A DNA stretch of 5,790 nucleotides, taken from NCBI GenBank assembly GCA_031277075.1, contig JAISLV010000042.1:1-5790 (forward strand). Direction: 5' to 3'. The translations under genes and the position numbers were made by a program. Shown piece after piece: positions 1 to 5,517 of the stretch. Source of the stretch: Endomicrobium sp. GTDB taxonomy: Bacteria; Elusimicrobiota; Endomicrobiia; Endomicrobiales; Endomicrobiaceae. The notes below the pieces were generated by a model that searched no databases, was not told the origin of the DNA, and saw nothing but the letters and a program-made list of their open reading frames with translations. Within the stretch, counting starts at the first letter, position 1; the number at the start of each line of letters is the position of its first letter.

Positions 1-383
1 TAGCCGGGTTCGGGGATTAAAACTACGTCGCCGGGATTTACAAATCCTAAATGAATATGCCCTATTCCCTCTTTTGAGCCGATTAAAGCGCAAACTTCGG
101 TTTCGGCGTCAATATCAACGTCAAACCGCGTTTTATACCAATGAGCGACGGCTTTGCGGTAAGAAAGCAAACCAGCGCCGAAAGGATATTGATGATTTGC
201 GGGTTTTTCCGCAGCGGACTGAATAGATTTAATTATATGTTCTGGCGTAGGCATATCAGGGTCGCCGACGCCCAAAGAAATAATATCGGCTCCTCTGGCG
301 ATAGCTTCTTTTTTCTTTTTATCAATTTCTATGAAAAGGTAAGGAGGAAGTTTCTTCAATTTTTCATTGCGGCGGATTTCCAT
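1..383 (-). CDS. dapL: LL-diaminopimelate aminotransferase, N-terminal part (partial)
   Basis: This is the first 127 codons plus part of codon 128 of a fold-type I PLP-dependent aminotransferase; the rest lies beyond base 1. The start ATG is at 383-381, with an AGGAG Shine-Dalgarno at 396-392 and 8 bases between. Visible features are LPPYLF (12-17), the IDKKKKEAIARG helix (20-31), the substrate-arm motif SLGVGDPDMPTP (36-47), the YPFGAGLLSYRKAVAHWY block (66-83), the cofactor-region GSKEG (102-106) and NPGDVVLIPEPGY (116-128). The PLP lysine would lie outside the window. Known family role: one-step transamination of tetrahydrodipicolinate to LL-2,6-diaminopimelate with glutamate as donor, in the cytoplasm, bypassing the succinylase/acetylase branches. 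The gene lies 20 bp downstream of dapB on the same strand, whose product supplies its substrate, so an operon is likely. Class I aminotransferases are hard to tell apart from the N-terminus; the dapB context carries much of the weight. No frameshift is seen. Confidence 0.85.
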   Translation of the reverse strand, partial: MEIRRNEKLKKLPPYLFIEIDKKKKEAIARGADIISLGVGDPDMPTPEHIIKSIQSAAEKPANHQYPFGAGLLSYRKAVAHWYKTRFDVDIDAETEVCALIGSKEGIGHIHLGFVNPGDVVLIPEPG

Positions 384-403
384 TTTTATAACTCCTAATA
401 TAA

Positions 404-1177
404 TTATTTAAGCCCTAAAACGTCTTGCATATCGTATAAACCCGACGGTTTTCCGACAATCCATTTTGCGGCTCTAACGGCTCCTGCGGCAAAAGCGTCT
501 CTTGAATGCGCGCGATGCGTAAGTTCTATTCTTTCGCCAGTACCTGCAAAATAAACGGTATGGTCGCCGACAATGTCGCCTGCGCGGACAGCCATTACGC
601 CTATTTCGTCCTTTTTTCTTTCGCCTATAATTCCATGCCTGCCGTAGACGCCGACGTCGTCTATATTTTTCCCCTTTCCTCTTGCCGCGCATTCGGCAAG
701 TTTGGCGGCTGTTCCAGACGGAGCGTCTTTCTTTTTATTGTGGTGAAGCTCCACTATTTCTATGTCGTAACCTGACACTTTTTTTGCGGTTTCCTCAACC
801 AGCTTAAACAATAAATTGACGCCTACCGACATATTTGGCGACAAAACTATAGGAATGATTTGCGAAATTTGGGCGAGTTCTTCTTTTTGCTCCGCGCTAA
901 AACCAGTCGCGCCTATTACGATGGGGATTTTATGTTTTGACGCCGTCTGCGCGTTTTCCAGCGCGCTTTGAGGATTTGTGAAATCTATTAAAACGTCAGT
1001 TTCAGAAAGCGAGTTTTCCAAATCTTTTACAGGCGCAATTTTTGGAGTTCCGCCGACTATTGCAAAATTTCCGTCAACGTCAAACGCGCCCGACACCGTT
1101 AAACCGTCGTCCGCTTTTACTACGGCAAGGATAGCCTGCCCCATTCTCCCTGCCGCTCCGCACACAGCTATTTTCAT
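404..1177 (-). CDS. dapB: 4-hydroxy-tetrahydrodipicolinate reductase
   Basis: Complete 257-residue protein, close to the usual DapB length. It reduces 4-hydroxy-tetrahydrodipicolinate to tetrahydrodipicolinate with NAD(P)H in the cytoplasm, the second committed step of lysine/DAP synthesis. The N-terminal Rossmann domain opens with the dinucleotide motif GAAGRMG (7-13), followed by DVLIDFTNPQ (61-70) and GATGFS (89-94). SPNMSVGVN (113-121) leads into the C-terminal substrate domain. There the signature ELHHNKKKDAPSGTA (143-157) supplies the paired histidines H145/H146 and the lysine at 149 that corresponds to the catalytic lysine of known DapB enzymes; G155-T156 belong to the substrate loop. 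GRHGIIGER (179-187) and ELTHRAHSRDAFAAGA (218-233) are also typical. The ATG at 1177 is preceded by GGAG at 1188-1185 with 7 bases between. The downstream neighbour dapL uses the product of this enzyme. A candidate promoter lies about 70-100 bp upstream. Confidence 0.97.
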   Translation of the reverse strand: MKIAVCGAAGRMGQAILAVVKADDGLTVSGAFDVDGNFAIVGGTPKIAPVKDLENSLSETDVLIDFTNPQSALENAQTASKHKIPIVIGATGFSAEQKEELAQISQIIPIVLSPNMSVGVNLLFKLVEETAKKVSGYDIEIVELHHNKKKDAPSGTAAKLAECAARGKGKNIDDVGVYGRHGIIGERKKDEIGVMAVRAGDIVGDHTVYFAGTGERIELTHRAHSRDAFAAGAVRAAKWIVGKPSGLYDMQDVLGLK

Positions 1178-1245
1178 TTTTTGTCTCCATTTACAGCTTT
1201 AGGCTATAGTGTTTCTCCGCCGTATAATTTTACAAAATATTGATA

Positions 1246-1274
1246 AAAATAACACTATGCGTTTATAACGTCAA
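1246..1274 (-). promoter_or_regulatory. Candidate sigma70-type promoter for dapB-dapL
   Basis: Read on the minus strand, TTGACG (1274-1269, five of six matches to the -35 consensus) is followed after exactly 17 bases by TATTTT (1251-1246, four of six matches to the -10 consensus). Transcription would start near 1239 and give a leader of about 60 bases before the dapB ATG at 1177. The region is AT-rich, so alternative -10 boxes exist (for example TAAAAT nearer the gene, without a good -35). The outer part of an 8-bp inverted repeat (AACACTAT at 1251-1258, mate at 1206-1213) overlaps the -10 end of this promoter. Promoter calls from sequence alone are uncertain. Confidence 0.4.
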
Positions 1275-1313
1275 AATCTTACCTGTCGTAATTTTTTCTT
1301 TTAGCGGCTATTC

Positions 1314-1345
1314 TAGCTCTGCGGGCGTTAAGTTGCGCGGGGCTG
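1314..1345 (+). other. RNA-hairpin-forming sequence in the dapB/purH intergenic region
   Basis: On the plus strand AGCTCTGCG (1315-1323) can pair with CGCGGGGCT (1336-1344) over nine consecutive positions, two of them G-U, and a further U-G pair closes the base. The 12-base loop is 1324-1335. A pyrimidine-rich, T-rich stretch follows (1345-1361) but there is no clean U-tract, so I do not call a terminator. It would belong to the purH leader only if transcription began upstream of it. No known purine-riboswitch core was recognised. It may be chance pairing in a G+C-rich patch. Confidence 0.25.
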
Positions 1346-1395
1346 TTCTTATTATTCTTCTAGAATTTTGTAATTGCTGCATGCCTCAAACCTGT

Positions 1396-1426
1396 TTGTG
1401 CTTTTTCTTACCGATTATTGTAGAAT
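1396..1426 (+). promoter_or_regulatory. Weak candidate promoter for purH
   Basis: TAGAAT at 1421-1426 matches the -10 consensus at five of six positions. The best upstream partner is TTGTGC at 1396-1401, only three of six matches to the -35 box and with a long 19-base spacer. A start near 1433 would leave a leader of roughly 30 bases before the purH ATG. The -35 is poor, so the true promoter may lie elsewhere between 1240 and 1420. Confidence 0.25.
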
Positions 1427-1450
1427 ATAGCGGTAATGTAAATAATAAAA

Positions 1451-1456
1451 GAGGGG
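1451..1456 (+). promoter_or_regulatory. purH ribosome binding site that fixes the start codon
   Basis: GAGGGG lies five bases before the ATG at 1462. The reading frame stays open upstream to a TTG at 1240, but the extra 74 codons encode a Cys/Phe-rich sequence unlike any PurH. The first residues after this site (MPTALISVSDKTG) are exactly where PurH proteins begin. The purine-rich site therefore selects 1462 as the start. Confidence 0.7.
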
Positions 1457-1461
1457 AATTT

Positions 1462-3015
1462 ATGCCTACGGCTTTAATCAGCGTTTCGGACAAGACGGGA
1501 GCGGTTGAATTTGCAAAGGAATTAAAATCTTTAGGCTGGGATATTATATCGTCCGGCGGGACGGCTAAACTATTGCGAGATAATTGCGCGCCTTGCAAAG
1601 AAATTTCGGAAATCACTGGTTTTCCTGAAATTCTTGACGGAAGAGTTAAAACCTTAAATCCTAAAATTCACGGCGGAATTCTTGCCGTAAGAGAAAATTC
1701 TAAACATCTAGATCAGCTTAAAAAATACGAAATAGGAGCGATAGACATCGTCGCGGTAAGCCTATACCCTTTTGAAGCCGCGATAAATAAAATTCCAAAA
1801 CCTCAAGACAAAAAAATCAGCCAAGATATTATTGAAAACATAGATATAGGCGGCGTGGCTCTTTTGAGGGCTGCGGCAAAAAATTATAAAGACGTTTTGG
1901 TAATTTGCGACGCCGCCGATTATAAAACAGTTATAGACGGATTGAAAAATAATTCGATTGATATGGATACAAGGCTTGCCCTTGCGGCAAAGGCGTTTAG
2001 ACATACCGCTTATTACGATTCTCTAATTTCAAATTATTTAACTTACGAAAAATTCCCGTCGCAAAGTTCCATACCTCTAAAAAAACTCGCCAGCTTGCGC
2101 TATGGTGAAAATCCGCATCAGCAAGCCGCGTTATACGGAAACGGCATAGATAAAACCTGCGGCGCGGTATCTGCGGAGCAGCTGCACGGGAAAGAACTTT
2201 CATACAATAATTATTTGGATTTGGAAGCGGCATGGCGTTTAGCTTACGAGTTCAAAAATCCTGCGTGCGTTATAATAAAACACAATAATCCCTGCGGCTG
2301 CGCGGAAGGCGAAAACATAAAAGACGCTTATTTAAAAGCTCTCGCCTGCGACCCCGTTTCTGCTTTCGGCGGCATAATAGCTTTTAACAAACCCGTTTCC
2401 GAAGAGAGCGCGGCGGAACTTTCAAAAATTTTTGTAGAATGCGTAATCGCCCCTGATTTTACCGATAAAGCTTTAAATATTTTAACGCAGAAAAAAAATA
2501 TAAGACTGCTTAAACAGGAAAATTTATATGAAAATCCGCCAAACGAAATAGAATGCCGATATATGTCTTACGGAATGCTTTTGCAAGACAGAGACAGCGC
2601 TCTTTCGGGCATTATAAAAAATATGACAAAACGCGTTCCTACTAAAGAGGAAAGACAAACTCTTGAGTTTGCGTGGAAAGTTTGCAAACACGTTAAGTCA
2701 AACGCCATAGTGTTGGCAAGAGGCAGACAAACAGTAGGCATAGGCGCTGGTCAGATGAGCAGGATAGATTCTTTAAATATCGCGATTAAAAAAATGCGCG
2801 ACGCGTCATGCGGGCTTGACGAAAGAGAGTATCCTTTAGTTTTAGCTTCCGACGCGTTCTTTCCTTTCCCCGATGTGGTAATGGAGGCGGGAAGAGCGGG
2901 CGTCGCCTCCATAATTCAACCCGGCGGTTCTATAAAGGACGAAGATTCAATAAAAGCCGCAGACGAGCTTGGCATAGCTATGATAAGTTCCGCTATGAGA
3001 CATTTTAAACATTGA
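1462..3015 (+). CDS. purH: Bifunctional AICAR formyltransferase / IMP cyclohydrolase
   Basis: Complete 517-residue PurH, of normal family length. It performs the last two steps of de novo purine synthesis in the cytoplasm: formylation of AICAR from 10-formyl-tetrahydrofolate, then ring closure to IMP. The N-terminal MGS-like cyclohydrolase domain (about 1-150) shows ISVSDKTG (6-13), SSGGTAKLL (30-38), TGFPEILDGRVKTLNPKIHGG (52-72) and NIDIGGVALLRAAAKN (126-141). The C-terminal transformylase domain (about 200-517) shows LRYGENPHQQAALYG (212-226), SYNNYLDLEAAW (247-258), the catalytic K273-H274 within KHNNPCG (273-279), DPVSAFGGIIAFN (297-309), SNAIVLARGRQTVGIGAGQMSR (413-434), SDAFFPFPD (463-471) and the conserved ending MRHFKH (512-517). 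The start is set by the ribosome binding site at 1451-1456 and by family alignment. It is divergent from dapB, and no partner gene follows, so it appears monocistronic. Element A begins 10 bp after the stop. Confidence 0.97.
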   Translation: MPTALISVSDKTGAVEFAKELKSLGWDIISSGGTAKLLRDNCAPCKEISEITGFPEILDGRVKTLNPKIHGGILAVRENSKHLDQLKKYEIGAIDIVAVSLYPFEAAINKIPKPQDKKISQDIIENIDIGGVALLRAAAKNYKDVLVICDAADYKTVIDGLKNNSIDMDTRLALAAKAFRHTAYYDSLISNYLTYEKFPSQSSIPLKKLASLRYGENPHQQAALYGNGIDKTCGAVSAEQLHGKELSYNNYLDLEAAWRLAYEFKNPACVIIKHNNPCGCAEGENIKDAYLKALACDPVSAFGGIIAFNKPVSEESAAELSKIFVECVIAPDFTDKALNILTQKKNIRLLKQENLYENPPNEIECRYMSYGMLLQDRDSALSGIIKNMTKRVPTKEERQTLEFAWKVCKHVKSNAIVLARGRQTVGIGAGQMSRIDSLNIAIKKMRDASCGLDEREYPLVLASDAFFPFPDVVMEAGRAGVASIIQPGGSIKDEDSIKAADELGIAMISSAMRHFKH

Positions 3016-3024
3016 TTTATAAAT

Positions 3025-3139
3025 GGGCGTCTCTAGAAACCTATATTTTTTAAGAAATGGGCAAGGCGGCAAATACCCCTTTGGGCAAGCTCGTTATCCC
3101 TTTTTAAAAAAGGGGAGTTATCATGTTTTTAGAGACGAC
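3025..3139. repeat. Element A: short TIR-bounded, MITE-like repeat downstream of purH
   Basis: CGTCTCTAGAAAC (3028-3040) and GTTTTTAGAGACG (3125-3137) form imperfect terminal inverted repeats (12 of 13 positions pair), and GGGCGTCTCT / AGAGACGAC mark the ends of a segment of about 115 bp. Inside are a direct repeat GGGCAAG (3059-3065 and 3083-3089), a palindromic CCCTTTTTAAAAAAGGG (3098-3114) and a direct GTTATC pair flanking that palindrome (3093-3098, 3117-3122). No open reading frame of note is present. The left end resembles the left end of element B at 5604 (shared GGCGTCTC and CCTATA, small differences between). No convincing target-site duplication is visible. It could be a non-autonomous transposon derivative or an intergenic palindromic unit; when transcribed, its ends can form a stem beyond purH. 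Confidence 0.55.
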
Positions 3140-3262
3140 TAAGTCTGAAAGATAAGCCGAGTCGTTTAGCGCAAAATACTCTTGCGCCAGAGACTGTTAA
3201 AGTTCAGATAATTTCAATCTTTAATTTTTTGTTTTTATAGGCAATACGTTTTTTGCCGCTGA
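3140..3262. other. Intergenic stretch between element A and the secreted-protein genes
   Basis: No coding signal is seen. GCGCAA (3169-3174) and TTGCGC (3182-3187) form a perfect 6-bp stem with a 7-base loop. Further on, TTAAAG (3197-3202) pairs with CTTTAA (3219-3224) just before a T-rich run (3225-3236, TTTTTTGTTTTT). This resembles an intrinsic terminator but has an A/T-rich stem and a 16-base loop, so it is weak. If functional it would end purH transcription before the next operon. Confidence 0.3.
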
Positions 3263-3290
3263 CGTTATTACTGTATTACAAATAATAACG
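3253..3290 (+). promoter_or_regulatory. Candidate promoter and 8-bp dyad upstream of the secreted-protein operon
   Basis: CGTTATTA (3263-3270) and TAATAACG (3283-3290) are perfect inverted repeats separated by 12 bases, directly in front of the AAGGAG Shine-Dalgarno (3292-3297). A possible promoter is TTGCCG (3253-3258) with TACAAA (3277-3282) at an 18-base spacing; the -10 would then sit between the dyad arms, as in an operator. The same dyad in RNA would be an AU-rich hairpin next to the ribosome binding site. The promoter boxes are each only four of six matches, so only the dyad itself is certain. Confidence 0.35.
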
Positions 3291-3304
3291 CAAGGAGCAA
3301 GACA

Positions 3305-4579
3305 ATGAAAAAAATTTTAGTTTTTACGCTCTGTTTATTGTTATCTGGCAGTTCTTCCCTATCTTTTGCGGCAGACGCAAGACCGTCAAGCGCGGCTCGT
3401 CCGTCAAGCGCGTCTAGAAATGTAAATAATTCTAATAACAGCGCGGCTGCAGTTCAAAGAAATGTCTCCGCCGCAAGACCGTCAAGCGCGTCTAGAAACG
3501 GAAATAATTTTAATAACGGCACGGCTGCGGTTCAAAGAAACGCCTCCGCTTCAAGACCGTCAAGCGCGGTAAGAAGTAACAATAATTCTGACGATACCGC
3601 GTTTCCCGTTCAGAGAAACGCCGCTGTTTCAAGACCGTCAAGTTCAACCCGTCAGTCCCAGCAACCGCAGCAGCGCGCGCAAAGAGTCTCGCAAAATACC
3701 CGTCAAAGACCGTCTTCTCAAACTGCTGTCGTAAGACGGGAAAATTCAAACCGACAGACAGCTCAACCTGCGGCTTCAAGACCCAGCTCAAGACGGATAG
3801 ACGGCAGGCAAACGGCAATTAATAATACGCGAAACGAAAACAGCCGTCATCAAAGACCGTCTTCAAATATAAATTCGCGCCGCGCCAATGAATCCGCTAG
3901 GGCGTCAAAAAGACCTAGCAGCTACGGCAGACGGCATAATTCAAGCGCCGAGACAAGAAGACGTCCGTCTTCTCATTCAAGGAACCGTTCCGCAGGCTCA
4001 ATAGCGGCGATACTGTTCTTTCCTTTTTCGCTTGCTTTCACATCGTATCACCATCATCCGAGACATCATTATTATCATTATTACGGGTACCCTTATTACT
4101 ATTATCCATATTATTATTCAAGGCTCTATTATTCGCCGTATTGGTGGCAGGAGACGACTGAAATTAATTACAATACATACAATAGTTATACATATATCCA
4201 AAACTCTAAAGACGGCGTCGTTTCAACTGATACGAGTTTGGAAGGCGTAAAACTTCAAGGCGCGAGATTTATAGAAGACCCTAAAAGCGTAGCTCTTACA
4301 ATAATAAACGAGACCGATTACGAGATATCTGCAATAGTTTTTATGTTTGTATTCAGAGGCGGCGACTTTACCGAGATTATAGAAAACATTCATTGCGACT
4401 TTAACGCTCCTCTTGCGGGGTATGAAAAGAGATTTACAAGGGTGGATTTAAGCGGGACGCAATTTCAAACGCCAGAATCTTTTTCTTTAACGGCGGTCGT
4501 TCAAAGCATAACTACGTCAGACGGGAAGATTATAATTGAAGATCAGCAGACGTCGTCGTCTTATTCTCAAGGAGATTAG
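3305..4579 (+). CDS. Exported protein with RPSS repeats, His/Tyr-rich stretch and beta-rich C-terminal domain (function unknown)
   Basis: I do not recognise this 424-residue protein. The ATG has AAGGAG at 3292-3297 with 7 bases between. Residues 1-22 form a Sec signal peptide (MKK, hydrophobic core, likely cleavage after SFA at 22). Residues 23-232 are low-complexity, rich in Arg, Ser, Asn and Gln, with ten RPSS motifs at 26, 32, 58, 84, 110, 135, 159, 184, 203 and 220. Residues 231-248 form a hydrophobic, possibly membrane-spanning segment. Residues 248-279 hold sixteen tyrosines, with six histidines at 249-258. Residues about 310-412 look like a beta-sandwich domain whose landmarks (GVKLQGARF 314-322, N335, LAGYEK 370-375, FQTP 387-390, SDG 405-407) align in order with the next gene product. 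The next gene starts 6 bp after the stop, so the pair is likely co-transcribed. Location is probably cell envelope or extracellular; any role in binding nucleic acid, polymer or metal is guesswork. Confidence 0.85.
   Translation: MKKILVFTLCLLLSGSSSLSFAADARPSSAARPSSASRNVNNSNNSAAAVQRNVSAARPSSASRNGNNFNNGTAAVQRNASASRPSSAVRSNNNSDDTAFPVQRNAAVSRPSSSTRQSQQPQQRAQRVSQNTRQRPSSQTAVVRRENSNRQTAQPAASRPSSRRIDGRQTAINNTRNENSRHQRPSSNINSRRANESARASKRPSSYGRRHNSSAETRRRPSSHSRNRSAGSIAAILFFPFSLAFTSYHHHPRHHYYHYYGYPYYYYPYYYSRLYYSPYWWQETTEINYNTYNSYTYIQNSKDGVVSTDTSLEGVKLQGARFIEDPKSVALTIINETDYEISAIVFMFVFRGGDFTEIIENIHCDFNAPLAGYEKRFTRVDLSGTQFQTPESFSLTAVVQSITTSDGKIIIEDQQTSSSYSQGD
3398..3709 (+). repeat. Intragenic 78-bp tandem repeat encoding RPSS units
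   Basis: Starting at the second RPSS codon block (3398), units begin at 3398, 3476, 3554 and 3632, an exact 78-bp (26-codon) period. The shared core is AGACCGTCAAGCGCG or CGTCCGTCAAGCGCG, followed by an Asn-rich stretch and a VQRN block. The first two units are nearly identical (RPSSASRN...NN...AAVQRN), the third has diverged and the fourth (25 codons) keeps only RPSS and a general Gln/Arg bias. Further RPSS motifs downstream, at shrinking intervals, look like older decayed copies. Confidence 0.8.
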
Positions 4580-4585
4580 GGAAAA

Positions 4586-5320
4586 ATGAAAAACTCAATT
4601 TTAATTTTTGCAAGTATTTTGTCGGCGTTTATGTTCGCCTCGTTTTTATCCGCCGCTGAAACGAAGATTATCGTTACGCCTATTAGAGCTGACGCCGCTT
4701 TTAAAGCGGGTTCAAACCACTGGGGAGTTTATAACGGCAAACCTTATTATTATTACGGCGATAGATACCATGAATATTACAGGCGCGGAAGGCGGTATTA
4801 TTATTACGATTATTACAATTCTTACGATTATCATCGTAGAAAAGCGTCGGCGGCTTATAATGAAATAGAACGGCTTGAAGATATGAAAAAAGCCGCAGAG
4901 AACGCAAGACAGGAACTGAAAGGAATTAAAATAACGCGCGCAAGGTTTTATAAGCAATACGCTACGGATTCTGCAGCCGAATCTATGGCTGAAATTGCCG
5001 TCCAAAATAATTCAAATCACACTATAGCGGAATTTTATTTTAAAGGAACAGTAAAAACCGCAAAAGGCAAGGTTTTAATTGACGATTATTTTGAATTTTC
5101 TCCGCAGCAAGCTCTTTCTTCGGGCGAAAAAGCGACGTATAAAATAGCGTTAAACTCTTACGGAGCTTGGGCTGACTTTAAAACCCCGCCAGATAACGCC
5201 TCCTTTGCGGTAAGTTTAGACGGAATAGAAACTGAAGACGGGCAATCTTTTTCATTTGAAATTTTCTCAGCCGACGAGCAAAAAAGATTAAACCAATTAA
5301 AAAACGCTTACGTTTATTAA
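4586..5320 (+). CDS. Exported Tyr/Arg-rich protein with beta-rich C-terminal domain (function unknown)
   Basis: Complete 244-residue protein without a name I can assign. The ATG lies 6 bp after the preceding stop; AAGGAG at 4569-4574, inside the end of the upstream gene, gives an 11-base spacing, and AGGG at 4578-4581 is closer, so translational coupling is likely. Residues 1-24 are a signal peptide (LSAA before ETK). Residues 49-82 contain sixteen tyrosines interspersed with Arg, Gly and Asp (YYYYGDRYHEYYRRGRR and following). Residues 88-112 are a charged, probably helical connector. Residues 113-228 form the C-terminal domain (GIKITRARF 113-121, N141-N-S, ALSSGEK 176-182, FKTP 198-201, EDG 217-219), matching the domain in the upstream protein. 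From memory this fold resembles a widespread periplasmic beta-sandwich domain with ARFY, FKG and SGE motifs, whose function is unknown to me. A charged helix (229-242) ends the protein. Probably acts in the envelope with its neighbour. Confidence 0.87.
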   Translation: MKNSILIFASILSAFMFASFLSAAETKIIVTPIRADAAFKAGSNHWGVYNGKPYYYYGDRYHEYYRRGRRYYYYDYYNSYDYHRRKASAAYNEIERLEDMKKAAENARQELKGIKITRARFYKQYATDSAAESMAEIAVQNNSNHTIAEFYFKGTVKTAKGKVLIDDYFEFSPQQALSSGEKATYKIALNSYGAWADFKTPPDNASFAVSLDGIETEDGQSFSFEIFSADEQKRLNQLKNAYVY

Positions 5321-5481
5321 AAAAATACGCAAAAACAAATTTCAGACGACCAATGAGGAAGTTGAGCGTATTTGAAGTTTGAGAAATTTGGCGCCGATAA
5401 AAATTTTTAGCTGTTGGGCTTTTTACGGCAATGAATTTTATGATTTGCCTCGTCTTTGAGGATAAGACAAAGAGAGTGTAT
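5321..5481. other. Non-coding intergenic stretch with inverted repeats
   Basis: All frames are broken and no convincing gene is seen. AAATACGC (5323-5330) and GCGTATTT (5366-5373) are perfect 8-bp inverted repeats 35 bases apart, starting 3 bp after the upstream stop codon. A 12-bp perfect palindrome TAAAAATTTTTA sits at 5398-5409, after GGCGCC (5390-5395). GTCTT (5452-5456) and AAGAC (5464-5468) form a small stem. No clear terminator for the upstream operon was found; the 5409-5424 stretch has a T5 run but only a 4-bp stem. It may be a decayed repeat. Confidence 0.4.
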
Positions 5482-5511
5482 TTGACATAGAGGGCAATAA
5501 AATCGTATAAT
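5482..5511 (+). promoter_or_regulatory. Exact-consensus sigma70-type promoter
   Basis: TTGACA (5482-5487) and TATAAT (5506-5511) both match the sigma70 hexamers at all six positions and are separated by 18 bases. Transcription would begin near 5518. No protein gene follows in the window; an intrinsic terminator lies about 45-75 bp downstream. Two perfect hexamers at an acceptable spacing are improbable by chance, so this is the strongest promoter candidate here. Confidence 0.8.
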
Positions 5512-5517
5512 CATTTG

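Noticed and set aside
141..398. 85-codon plus-strand frame at the left edge
   Set aside because: It is antisense to dapL, which has clear family motifs on the minus strand; no ribosome binding site or recognisable domain.
1240..1461. In-frame upstream extension of purH by 74 codons from a TTG start
   Set aside because: The added residues are Cys/Phe-rich, unlike PurH, and would cover the regulatory region; the ribosome binding site at 1451-1456 and the family N-terminus place the start at 1462.
1178..1461. Lysine or purine riboswitch between dapB and purH
   Set aside because: No conserved core of either riboswitch class could be found on the relevant strand, and the predicted dapB leader (about 60 nt) is too short for a lysine riboswitch.
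3305..3370. Lipoprotein signal in the first exported protein (Cys at residue 10)
   Set aside because: The cysteine lies inside the hydrophobic core without a lipobox (L-A/S-G/A-C) at the cleavage position; a standard signal peptidase I site SFA fits better.
3398..3709. CRISPR-like regular repeats
   Set aside because: The 78-bp periodicity is codon-phased within an intact reading frame and the intervening sequence is also similar between units, so it is a protein repeat.
3510..3818. 102-codon minus-strand frame within the RPSS repeat region
   Set aside because: Shadow of the repetitive coding sequence on the other strand; its own repeats (TVLKQRR-like) are just the complement of the RPSS units.
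5398..5424. Intrinsic terminator for the secreted-protein operon
   Set aside because: The palindrome at 5398-5409 is all A/T, and the stem before the T5 run at 5420-5424 is only about 4 bp.
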